64,000 nucleotides of DNA from Chelydra serpentina (Eukaryota; Chordata; Testudines; Chelydridae): assembly GCA_037349315.1 (NCBI GenBank), contig JBAIAC010000024.1:39095501-39159500 (forward strand), in the 5' to 3' direction. The notes under the pieces were generated by a model. It was not told the DNA's origin. It made no database searches and was given only the letters and a program-made list of their open reading frames with translations. The position numbers and the translations under genes are program-made. Shown piece by piece: positions 11,107 through 22,600 of the stretch (positions are counted from its first letter, which is position 1; each line of letters begins with the position of its first letter).

Positions 11107-11118
11107 AAGATGGCGCCT
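11107..11118 (+). promoter_or_regulatory. YY1-like motif overlapping the STXBP3 start codon
   Basis: AAGATGGCGCC matches the AAnATGGCG core of the YY1 motif, which in many housekeeping genes overlaps the initiator ATG. Here the ATG of the motif is the proposed start codon, and it also has A at -3 and G at +4, a good Kozak context. Confidence 0.5.
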
Positions 11119-11173
11119 GCGGCGATGGGGACTGCGTCCGGGGAGCGGGGTCTCAGGAGCTTGGTGTGGCAGA
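11110..11173 (+). CDS. STXBP3: STXBP3 exon 1 (start codon)
   Basis: It encodes [21 protein letters not shown] plus the first base of a Lys codon, then donor GTAAGT. The first ATG has a strong Kozak context; a second in-frame ATG is codon 6. The ERGL.S.VWQK segment matches the N-terminus of mammalian STXBP3, which in SM proteins contributes to syntaxin binding. Confidence 0.9.
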
Positions 11174-14100
11174 GTAAGTCCGGGGCACCCATGTTCCCTT
11201 CCCGTCCCTGCGGGCCCCCGCTGCTCCGTCCCTCTCTCTAGGGAAGGGCTGACACGGCTCCGGCGCCGAGATAGCGAGTCCCGGCCCTGGGGCACCAGCA
11301 CCCGCCTTGCGGCTGCGCCGCGCCGGGCTGCCCTAGTGAGAGGAGCCCGGGCTGGGGTCCGGCTCTCACTCCTTTGGGGGCCTTCCCCCGTGTGCCCCCC
11401 AGCCCGCGGTGGGTCACTGCGTTCCGCCTCTGCGCTCCCGGAGCCCGCGGCCTGCTGGGCGCCGCCGAGAGGGTGCGGAGCCGCAGGGTCAAAGGCTGGT
11501 GGCTGCGGGGGCATGGACCGCGCCTCACTGAGTGGGAAACAGCCGCTGGCCCCACCGGGCCCGAGCTGCTGCGCGCTTGTTCGTAAGCGCCAGGAAGGGT
11601 CCCCGGCCAGTGAAGGCGCGGGCCACGGGGCCTGTTATAAATGTTTCGCGGCAGCGCAGTATAGATTACGTGATGTTGAAAAATGTGTTTTTGCCCCATG
11701 TGGGTCCTGTCTTCACTGGCCTGGGAAATCCTGTTGTTCTCATTATAAACTTATTTCCTCACAGAAGTGCTACAGATGCTGGGAAGTAGCACTGACGTAT
11801 TACACTGACAACAGATCTTTATTCTGAAGTTCTCGGTTATGGTCCAATTTGCACTAGTTTAGTTTAGCCTTTGTCTTGATCATTATTTTTCATTGGAACT
11901 TGTAAGGGAATAGCTCTGTTACAAAAACTGCAGCATTGATGCTGTTCTAAGCACAGCATTTTCTAAACTGTCTCCTATGATCAGTGGCGAAAACAGTTGT
12001 CATGATGACAGGGCTCACCATTGCAGGAAAAATTTGATAATGACAAATGTTGAAGTTAGTTGGCACTGTGCATGCTAGCTGAATAGTCATGCTCTTCAGT
12101 GGCTTTTGAGGGAAGTGGGAGGCTGCCAACTCTGGACAGAGGATGCCCATTGTTAAATGCAGCAGTTTTTATAGTTTGGAGCCAATGCCTCTGAAAGGGG
12201 ATTTTCATCATATTTCAAGGTAATGGTCTATTTTACTGAATATGTTCAAGTAAACGTTGCTCTTCAAGGACTTCCACAGACTCACTTTTTGCTTATTCTC
12301 AAATGTTAAATACAGAGTACTGTTTTATTTTTAATTGTTGCTAAATGACCACAAGGAACATACAGTTAGCACTGATATTTATTATTAGACTGCATATATG
12401 AGCAGAAGTGTACTTTTCTTAGCACACTTAGTTTTCTCAGAAAAATGCTGTTTAAAACACCGTGTGCTACTTTTCGTATGGGTGTAGTGAATATTTGTCT
12501 TCTGGCAACTTGATACTAGTAACACAATGTATTTGGGAAAGTAGAAGTCAATCAGAAAATTTATTAAAAAAATTTAGCAGCTAAGGATTTTGCTGTATAT
12601 GATAGTACAAATGGATGTGCATTTCAGAAAATGTGAAATAAATGAGGGGGACAAAGCATTTATTACCAATTGTTGTTAAATTTGGCAGTACTGGGAGAGT
12701 TACTATCACAGAAGTATGTAGAGATTGAATATTGGGTCTGTCATCCAGAACGTGAAACAGTCACTTGTGTTTTCCTCTCTGGTGACGGGAAAGTTTTTCT
12801 GGAAAATGCAAGGGAATTAAGCCATTTCTACAGAATGTAAACTTTCTTTTGGTATTGCAAGATGGCAGCTGAGTTTCTAGCCTTTATGGTTGTGAAAGTA
12901 ACCATACCCATGTAGTGTGGCATCCCTGAGTCTTTCTTCAGTGCTCCCTGTAGATTTTTCCAGAGAAGCAAAAAAGTGAAAATATCAAGAGACTGAACAC
13001 TTCCGCTGCTATTCTGAGTTTCAGTGAAAATGGCAAAAATCTTCTGTCATTCTGAGCAGCAGTAGAGGCAGGTACTGTTGCTGTCCAAGCGAAGGACTTT
13101 CCCCACCCTGAGAAAATGGGGCTGCATATATAGTAGATATGTCCCCTTCAGTAGCCAAAGTACTGGTGGAAATGTAAAATATCAGAAATTCTGTCTTGTG
13201 TGGGGGATGGACAGGGTATTGGAGGACACCCAAACAGAAAAATAAGGCTTTGAAGCAGTCAGAAGGACTGTTTCTCCGCCTCCTTCCCGTAACCGGCAGG
13301 AAGTATTGAAATTGGGCAAGTTCCACCATTCCAGAGAAGTGTAGTAGTGGGAGCTTCATATTTATCAGACGTGCTAGTTACAGGTTGGTATAAAAAATGG
13401 AGCCCTGGAGCAACACTCTTCCCCCTCCTGGAAAAAGTACACCACCTTTTTTTAAGGAAAAGGGAAACCTGGGCTTCTTTAAAGTCCTGCAGATAGTTAA
13501 CTGTCTAGTAAACTCTCCATCACGTGCTCTCTCCCAATGTACAGTTTTCTCACTGAGTCCTTCTCTACACTACACTACTCAGTTTGTTGGCAAAAGTTGC
13601 CTTTTGCCGACAAAACGGGAGGTGTACAGACTATAAAGCAGGGGTGGGCAAACTATGGGCCATGTCTGTCTCCTCAGACCTTCTAGGGGTTTGCCCTGCT
13701 CCATGCCTGCTGTGGCTCCACTTGGCTCCCAGAAGTATGTCCCCCCTCCAGCTCATAGGCATAGGGGCAGCTGGGGGCTCCGCATGCTGCCCCTGCCCCA
13801 AGCGGTGGCTTTGCAGCTCCCATTGGCCGGGAACCACGACCAATGGGAGCTGCAGGGGTGGTGCCTGCCGATGGGGCAGCGCACAGAGCTGCCTGGCCGA
13901 CACCTTGCCTCCGTGTAGGAGCCGGAGGAGGGACATGCCGCTACATCTGGGAGCTGCTTAAAATAAGCGCCGCCTGGAGCCTGCATCCCTGACCTCCTCC
14001 CATGCCCCAAACCCCTCCTCTGGCATGGGGGATCTGGCATGCTGGTAGTATGTTGTTCTAGGCATAGGGAATAGTATGGATGAAAACCTCAGGATGAGAG

Positions 14101-16579
14101 GAGGGTATGAAGGGGTGGGGATCTGAAGGTGGCATCGTTGTCGGAGCAAGAGAGAGCATAATCAGATTAAAGATGTAGGCGGAAGTGACGTTTACACTGA
14201 ATGGTTTGCATATCGAACTTGTAAAAATGAAGTATGTGAAATGGCTTGTAGAAATAATGCTTCTTTAGATATAAGGAGTAGAACTGGGCAGATAACCAAC
14301 TTTTGGTTCACTTATAGCAGTAAAAAAAAAATGAAGAAAAATCAGTTTGGCTTGAACCAAATCTGAAAATTAACAATTTTTATTTTTGGGGGGAGAAATT
14401 GAAAGTGTATTTTGCTTTGAATGAAACAGTTGTTTATATCACTGACACCATTCTTCCAGAGATGTGGGGGGGGTGGGGTCCTCTTGATTTTTTCACAGAA
14501 TCGGGTATTAGGAGAGAAAAATGTCATAAACACTTATTTGAACACATATGGGGCATTTGGAAGGAGAAAGCAGTTAGGATAAACACAGTAGGTGCTACCT
14601 AATTTAAAAAAAAAATTCTAAAAGGAGTTCAGGAAACGAGCATGGACAAGGGTGCAATACTAGACATGATTGCGTTTATAATTGGTGCCTAGCTAGTATG
14701 ATGATAGGTGCATTTGAAATGCCTGATATGGTTAACTAGAAAGACCGGAAGGCTTTCAGAACACTTCATGGTGAAATACTCAACTGCCTTAGCAAGCTAA
14801 GCCAGTGAATTTGGTGAATAGTTACAGATCCAGGATCAGGGGATGTGACAGCTGGAGTGCCACAGGGGTGATGTTCACATGATATATTGATTTGGAAGAA
14901 TTGTTCAGATGTCATGAGTGGGAATGCCAACTAATACCAATAATAGGTAGATGAGATTTAGGACATAAACTAGCAAGTGGGTTTAACATTTACTTTAAAC
15001 ATTTTGTTTTCATTTTTGGCCAAGAAACGAAAATATTTCATTGAAAATTGAGATGATAGTAGCAAACATTTGCCAGGAATATGTTTATTTTTACATTGTT
15101 GTCTTTATACAATGCAAGATCTAATTTAAAATTAGATCACTGAACTGAGCAGTCTCAGTAATGAAAATATAATTCTTTCAGGTTTCATTGCACTTCAAAA
15201 ATTCCCATCTGATCTTCTGAAACCAAGAAGTGTTATAAGTGTTTGTAAAAATGACTGGTCTGATACAACAATATATTAGTGTGCTAAATGCTGATCAGGG
15301 AAGGTCTCTTATGCTAATAGCTAACAAACTTAAAACTACCAGTTATGTTTCTGGCAACAAATATAGGGATAAAATGGATATTGACCCATTAATAAGAGAA
15401 TAAATCCCCAGGGATCACTGTGATTCTGTACAAAAGTGTAAGGAGACCACACCTGGAGCATTATGCGCAACTTTGGATTGTGTAGTACAGGAAGGATGTT
15501 GAATTATTAGAATTGGAAACAACCCAGAAGGCAATAGCAAGAAATGATAAAGGGCTTTAGGGGTTATATGAGTAGAGAAGTTGAGTTTTTCTAAACTCTC
15601 TGGTTATGTTAATTAATAACCTGTCATGTTGTGTTCATGCTATGTCCCCTCTGAAACAACTGTAAACATGAAATTGAGTGATCTCACTGTGCAGCACAGT
15701 AAATTATGCAGTGTGGCAGAGCTGAGTTGTGTGATAAAATCATCTCAATTTTAGTGAAATTCTAAAAAATGCACACAAATGAAAATAGAGGGAGGCCTGG
15801 GCAAGGAGGAGGCAGCATGTGGCATCCTTAAGGGATGCAAGGGGGGAGCTTTACTCCTTACAGATTTGTCTTAGTAAAAAGAAGAAAAATAGTTCGGATC
15901 GGGACAAATTATACAGCCGTGTAATCATGACAGACATTGGGTTGTTGAATCTAGCAGGCATGGTATATGTACAAACACTAAATGGATGCCCTCTGAGCTG
16001 CATGCCCTCCTACCATCCTGAAACTTTACCATGCATTTTGCAGTACTTCTGCAATAATGTGGGTTGAGATATTGGTTCATATTTTCAGACAACTCTGATT
16101 TTTTCCCCCTTGCTTTTGTGTTTTCTTTTGAATAAATGGTCTGACACACTTCTTAGTGGTTTTAAACATAGTGGATATTTATGTGACTGAAACAGAGAAC
16201 AGAATAGTTCTTTATTTAGCATTAAAGTGGTGACACTACCAGACTGGATCCCATTGTTCTATGTAAAGTGTGCAAGGGGGGGTGAATTTATGAGTTTGCC
16301 AGAGTGCCAGTTAGATTTTAAAGCTAAGGACTAACAAACTGCATTTGCCAGTATCTAATAGAATCCAGTAGGCTGATCCCCTATTTATTGAGTCCAGAGA
16401 CTGTTAGCTTACTAGTTCTAATACTGGATTCTTTTAAAGTCAACTTTTAACTTGAACAGTATTTCTCAAATCAGGACACTTATTTATTCTTAACTAGCCA
16501 ACAATTATTCAGCCAGAACAACATTAATATATAATCAACAAGTTAACCACTCAAATGTAGATACAATCAGTTGTGTGTG

Positions 16580-16627
<48 letters not shown>

Positions 16628-19600
16628 CAGTTGTGCAAGCAGTTCTCATAGACTAGAGTTGAGGCTCAGCAGTTATATCAAAGAACAATAGAAATTACTA
16701 AAATTTATTATTACATTTACTTATGATAATCCATTCTTAATACTTTAGTGCCTAACACAGTTATCACACTTCCAGGGAGGAACTTGTTTTTAAGGCACTT
16801 TGAAGAGTGTAGTTAATACAGTTTGAATGGTTTGGTCTCAAATGAACAAATTTAGAATATTAAAAGCAGTTGCTTAAAACAATTTTTTCAGGCCAATTTG
16901 CTTGGATTAATAAAGTAGTTAAAATCTAAAATATGGTTCTTCGAGGTCTCACTTGACTAGAGAGTGTAGACTCAGCAAGATAACCTAGTTATTTGTATTT
17001 CTCCTTCTATTCTGTAAAATAATCTTTGAATACTTCTTATCCTCTTAACTTTGGGATGAGAGAGAGTCCTTTCCACATGATTGGTCCAGGTGTCTGTCAC
17101 GCTCAGGATTCTTCAGCTTGTTGGGTTCAGTCAATTCTCATGAGCATGTGATGACTTTAGTTTATGTTATCCTAGTTTCAGGACTTGTAGGAAGGGGCCC
17201 CCTCTTATTCCCATTGGACACATGCCAAGTGAGTGCTTAGATTTTAGCTCTTTCAGTTTTTGTTGCTTCCATCAGTATCCAATAGATGGTGATGGTATAT
17301 GACAAATTTCTTTAAGCCTTTCCTTATCGGAGGTTTTTAACTTTGATTTGTTTCAAGGATTGTATTTCATTAGTAGCCCCTGCTATCAACTGGGATCCTC
17401 CCCTTTAAGCAATTTCTCTTAATATCCTAAGTTATACCCTGATTTATATTTTTTGATGTTTTTTCCTTGTGCCAGACAATTCCTTTTACTTATAGAGTGC
17501 AACAGTTATTTACAATGAAAACCAACAAAATCCTTAATCTATTAAATTTGGAGGACATACTCCATACGCTCTTTGATTGTACATGAACAGTTTATATTTT
17601 GTTCTATGGCAAGTCCAACATGAGACATTTTCCACATATAGAAGGATGTAGATCTGACTCACAAGGCAAACAAATGGGCAGATTCTGATATGGGGTGAAA
17701 AATGATTTACAATGTATTTGAGTTACAAAGAAAACAATGTATAGTTTGGGGTGGACATTTTGATTGGATTTCTTGGTGTAGCAGTTATTTTGTTCAGTTT
17801 GACCTTCAGTCTTACAGCAACATTTCTAATTTGCTTAACTTGCATCTTCCCCAACCATTTCTTGATCCACTCCTAATACGCAATGGGTCACTTTGCATAA
17901 GAAGGCAGGATGTCACCCTTGGTAACTTGGAGTTCTTTTTAGGTAGGTTGGGAGGGAGAAAAGTTTTATCCATATGCAAATTATGAGAGATTCTTGCCTA
18001 GATGTAACAATATTCTCATTTAATCATTTTAATTGGAATTCCTGACTTTGAGTGTGGGTCCTAAGACAAAGTGTGTCGGATGATGTGAACCATTTTCTTA
18101 TTGTCTTCCTAGGTGGATCTTATTTTGGGATAAACAGTGGTGGATAGCTTTTCCAATTTTTAAGGGCCAGAAGGAATCAGTAGTTATTAATCAATCAAGG
18201 CATATTTGTTCCATATATCCCTTGTAACTAGGCTCTGTACAACCATAACAAATGACAGTTGCTCCTCTAAGGGCTGGTCCACACTGGGGGGATCGATCTA
18301 AGATACGCAACTTCAGCTACGTGAATAACGTAGCTGAAGTCGAATATCTTAGATCGATTTTTAAAAGTACTTACCCCGGTCCACACGGCAGCAGGCAGGC
18401 TCCCCCGTTGACAGCGCTTCCTCCGCTCGCCGAGCTGGAGTTCCGGTGTCGACGGGGAGCGGTTCTGGGATCGATTTATTGCGTCTAGACGAGACGCGAT
18501 AAATCGATCCCAGAACATTGATCACTACCTGCCGAATCGGGCGGGTAGTGTGGACGTAGCCAAAGAGATCACAACATAAAAGGAATCATACTTCCAAGCA
18601 TTTGCTTTTTTCTTTTCTAAAACAATCAGTATTTTTCATAGGTTACTCTTGGGATGGTAGAGTAAAGCAAAAATGCCTACCTATGTATTTAAAAGTATGC
18701 AATATGTTTTTGCATACTTTTGTTTGTGTATATTCTGATCCTGCACATACCTAAGTGTTAGCTTAACATTGTGCTCGTGAGTCTTGTTGAATTCAGTAGG
18801 AACTGTTCTCTAACATAAAGTTATGAATGTGACTAAATGTTTGCAGGATCAGGGTAATCATTTGGACAGATTATATGGATCTGTAAATTTTGAAACTAAT
18901 TAGTTCAAGTGGAAAACTACAGCTTCAAGTTTTGCACTACTTTTTGTTAAATAGAGCAAAGGACTAGCTGCAAAAATGATACTTCTGGAGACTCACCTTG
19001 CAGAATATTGCATCTTGTGCTTTTTGACTTCTCCATAAACGTAACTGTTACTGAATAAGTAGTTATGGTGTTTTGTTCTTGTATATCTTTTAACTGACGT
19101 GTTTTTTTGTTTTTGTTTTTTTAACAGAGCTAAAATTATCAGTATTTGATGATTGTAGGAAGGAAGAAGAATGGAAGGTATAGTTCATTTTGCTTTTTGT
19201 TACACTTTAGAATTACTAAAAGCAATAGTCTGTTTCATTAAGTACACTAACTCTGTTTCTTTGCTTGCCTGAGATTTCTTCACAACACTTTAATTAAATG
19301 ACCTGTAGTAGATGGACAAATGGATTTGTCTTCTGGTTTCCTAGGCCTTGGCTACACTTGCAGATGTACAGCGCTGTTAGTTAAACCCGTGTTCGTACAG
19401 CTGAGTAGGGAAAGCGCTGCAGCCTGTCCACACTGGCAGCCGCCAGCGCAGTAACTAGCACTGACGTGGCTACATTTGCGGCACTTGCAGCGGTTTTGGG
19501 AGAGGTGCATTATGGGCAGGTATCCCACAGAACACCTCTTCCAATTCTGGCGCCGTGGGTTGTGGGAAGGGGGCGTGGGGTATGGTGCATTCTGGGTCCT

Positions 19601-22600
19601 GTCCCAACGCCCCGTGATGCATCGCTTCGCATCCCAGCAATCCCTGTGTTTCCGGCCACAATTTGCGCCATCTTTCAACGGTTTCTTTGTAGCGCGATCT
19701 GTGCTCCGTTTCGGTCAGCGGGAAAATGGATCCCGACCTGGTGAGCAAAATACTGCCGAGTCTCGCCAGCACGTCACGTTTGGCAGTCGAGCTGTTCCTT
19801 AAGATCCACAGTGACAGCGAGGAGTCCGACGATGACGATGAAATTGTCATGCAAAACGCGTACGACACTAACTTGCTTGTGGCATTCACGGACATGCTAT
19901 GCACCGTGGAACGCCGCTTTTGGGCTCGGGAAACCAGCACAGAGTGGTGGGATCACATTGTCATGCAAGTCTGGGATGACGAGCAGTGGGTGCAGAACTT
20001 TCGAATGAGAAAAGCTACTTTCATGGGACTGTGTGAGGAGCTCGCCCCCGCCCTGCGGCGCAAGGACACGAGATTGAGAGCTGCCCTGACGGTGGAGAAG
20101 CGGGTGGCTATTGCAATCTGGAAGCTCGCAACTCCGGACTGCTATTGATCAGTAGCGAACCAGTTTGGAGTGGGAAAGTCGACCGTTGGGATCGTGCTGA
20201 TGCAAGTTTGCAAGGCCATTAATCGCATCCTGCTCAGAAGAACCGTGACTCCGGGTAACGTGCAGGACATTGTGGCTGGCTTTGAACAAATGGGTTTCCC
20301 TAACTGCGGAGGGGCTATAGATGGGACGCATATTCCTATTCTGGCACCACCCCACCTAGCATCCGAGTACATTAATCGGAAGGGGTATTTCTCCATGGTT
20401 CTCCAGGTGCTTGTGGATCACCGTGGGCGTTTCATTGACATCAACGCAGGCTGGCCCGGAAAAGTGCATGATGCACGCATCTTTCGGAACACTGCCCTGT
20501 TCCAGAAGATGCAGTCCGGGACTTTTTTCCCAGACCGGAAGATCACGGTAGGGGAAATTGAAATGCCCACTGTGATCCTTGGAGACCCCGCGTACCCTTT
20601 AATGCCATGGCTCATGAAACCCTACACAGGGAGCCTTGACACCAGCAAGGAACGGTTCAACTACAGGCTGAGCCGGTGCAGAATGACTGTGGAGTGTGCT
20701 TTTGGCCGTTTGAAGGGCCGCTGGCGATCTCTATATGGGAAGCTGGACTTGGCTGAACACAGCATCCCCGCGGTTATATCCGCGTGCTGTACCCTCCATA
20801 ATATTTGTGAAGGGAAGGGTGAAATGTTCACTGAGGCGTGGACCTCAGAGGTTCAACACCTGGAGGCTGAATTTGCACAGCCAGAGAGCAGGGCTATTAC
20901 AGGGGCCCAGCGTGGGGCTGCAAGGATTAGGGATGCCTTGAGGGAGAAATTTGAGGCTGACAACCACCAGTAATGTGTGCTGCCCTGCACGACCCTGAAG
21001 TGAAGTGGTTCCAATGTTATCAGTTATCTGTCTTTGCTAAGCTGATTTGTGTTTGCTCAGCTTACTTGCGTTGCCTGTTTCTTTCCTGGGCTAAGGTATC
21101 TTTTTTCCTTATGCAATAATAGACTGTTTGCACATCTAAAGAATCCGTTTATTACAGAGAAAATACATGTATTAAAAAGAAACACAACTGCTTGTGAGAC
21201 AGAAAGGGCAAGGTGGTGGTGGGTGGTGTGGGGAAGGGTTCAATCACAGGGTATGGTATGTCCTGCTTTCGTACTCGGGCTTCCTGTCTGGAGTGCTGTG
21301 CAGTGAGTGCTGGACCTCAGGATGTCTATAATTCGGGATGGGAGTTGAGTGCAGTGGGTAAGGGTCATAGTTTCCAGGGCTGTCTGGTGAAGCTACAGGT
21401 GTTGGGGGCATCTGGTGTGGGCGATAAGAACCTGTATGTTGGGTGAAGTGGGCAGGTGGTGACATGGGGGCACAAGTGTTTTGGGACACTGGCTGCAGGG
21501 CGGGGGGGGGGTGCGGTACTGCTCCGCCTGCATGGCGACGAGCGCCTGGATAGAGTCCACTTGGCGCGCCATTATGCTAATCAGTTCCTTTGTGCTTTCG
21601 TGCCGGAGCTGCATGCTTTGCTGCCGCTGCGCTGCGTTTTCCTGGCGGAGCCTGCTTTCACTCTCCGTCCACTCCCGAGCCTTTTGATTCTCTTTAAGAG
21701 ACTGTTTCATAACTTCCTGCAGCATGTCTTCTTTCGTTCTTCTGGGTCTCTTCCTGAGCCTTTGTAGTCTCTCAGCCGGTGAGAAGAAGGATGGCGGAGA
21801 TCTCAAGGTTGCATCTGGAAGGCAAAATGCAACATTTAACAGAGGCATCATTGTTTTATGCCAGACAGAGCAATGATTCCCCCACACTTAAGGAGGGCAC
21901 ACACAGTCTCCAAACAGAGCGCACAGAACCCACGGGAGCCCCAAAATGGTGAGTAAACACAGGGTAAAGGGGGACTGATTGTTTCACGGATGTACTGTCC
22001 GACGGGTTTCTGTGCCTTGGGGAGAGCCAACAGCTGCAGGGGGCACCTACACTGAACACTGTCCCCACATTTTCCACAGGAGTTCGTCCTGGAAGATATC
22101 TCGCTGCTGAGGGTGTCTGGGGAAGCAAGGGAGGGTCTTCTACTGCAATGCGGCTTCCGCCCTGGCCCATATGCAGCTTGCCTGTGTGCAGCAATGGTCC
22201 CCCCGCCCCTCGCGGCACAGTGGCGCGGACACGTTACCCTGACTGGGACAAGGACCACGGCGGCTCTCCCAATGAACCTGCGCAAGCACATTGCCCACGT
22301 CCTGGCTGAGACTTTCGAAGAGATTACAGTGGCTGATTTCTCCGATGTGATAGACCACATCAATGCGCTCTTCCGCCTCTAGGCATGCATGCAGCCCAAA
22401 CCCTCCTCGCCCAAGGACCCCACACCGAAAAAACTCCTTCCCGAAAATAAAAGCTGCTTACCGCGAACCTGTTTTTCTCTTTCTCTCCCAGCGCGTACCG
22501 GCTGCTGCGACTGGCTCCCTTCTTCCTGGCTCAAGAAGAGCTCCTGGCTGCATGCACCCAGGGAGTCAGGGGTGTCTCCCCCAGCCACAGCACCCTCGCT

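Larger units (their letters stand above)
6720..11109. other. Divergent intergenic region FNDC7 / STXBP3
   Basis: This 4.4-kb region separates the two start codons. It holds a half hAT foldback MITE (7106-7284), a rearranged Penelope-like element (7285-9000), an hAT MITE with perfect target duplication (9817-10143) and the start of the STXBP3 CpG island. The stretch 9001-9816 shows nothing recognisable; the 104-codon open frame at 9421-9735 has no family resemblance. Confidence 0.7.
10690..11640. promoter_or_regulatory. CpG island over STXBP3 promoter and exon 1
   Basis: GC content and CpG density rise sharply against the AT-rich surroundings, from the GCAGGTGGG segment near 10690 to about 11640, and enclose the STXBP3 start. 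There is an inverted CCAAT box (ATTGG, 10794-10798), GC-box-like GGGGCGTGGC near 10963 and no TATA box, as expected of a housekeeping-type promoter. The transcription start cannot be fixed from sequence alone. Confidence 0.75.
11174..19127 (+). other. STXBP3 intron 1
   Basis: This 7.95-kb intron holds the rest of the CpG island, a truncated GC-rich hAT MITE (13639-14040), decayed CR1 pieces (14740-15600), a CA microsatellite (16571-16625) and a foldback MITE (18271-18561). The tracts 11640-13560 and 16630-18270 show nothing I can name. Confidence 0.75.

Noticed and set aside
10624..11514. 296-codon open frame on the minus strand across the CpG island
   Set aside because: It lies antisense to the STXBP3 promoter and exon 1, is Pro/Arg/Ala-rich as expected of GC-rich DNA, and matches no family that I know.
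11069..11827. 252-codon plus-strand open frame including exon 1 of STXBP3
   Set aside because: It uses a different frame from the conserved STXBP3 N-terminus and reads through the intron; the splice donor at 11174 is clear.
16571..16625. Regular repeat as a possible array
   Set aside because: It is a dinucleotide microsatellite, not spaced repeats; a CRISPR array is not expected in this type of genome.
21456..22382. Plus-strand open frames opposite the SANT gene
   Set aside because: The part opposite exon B (21456-21767) is an antisense shadow. Only the 22080-22382 part, which is not opposite coding sequence, was kept as a finding.
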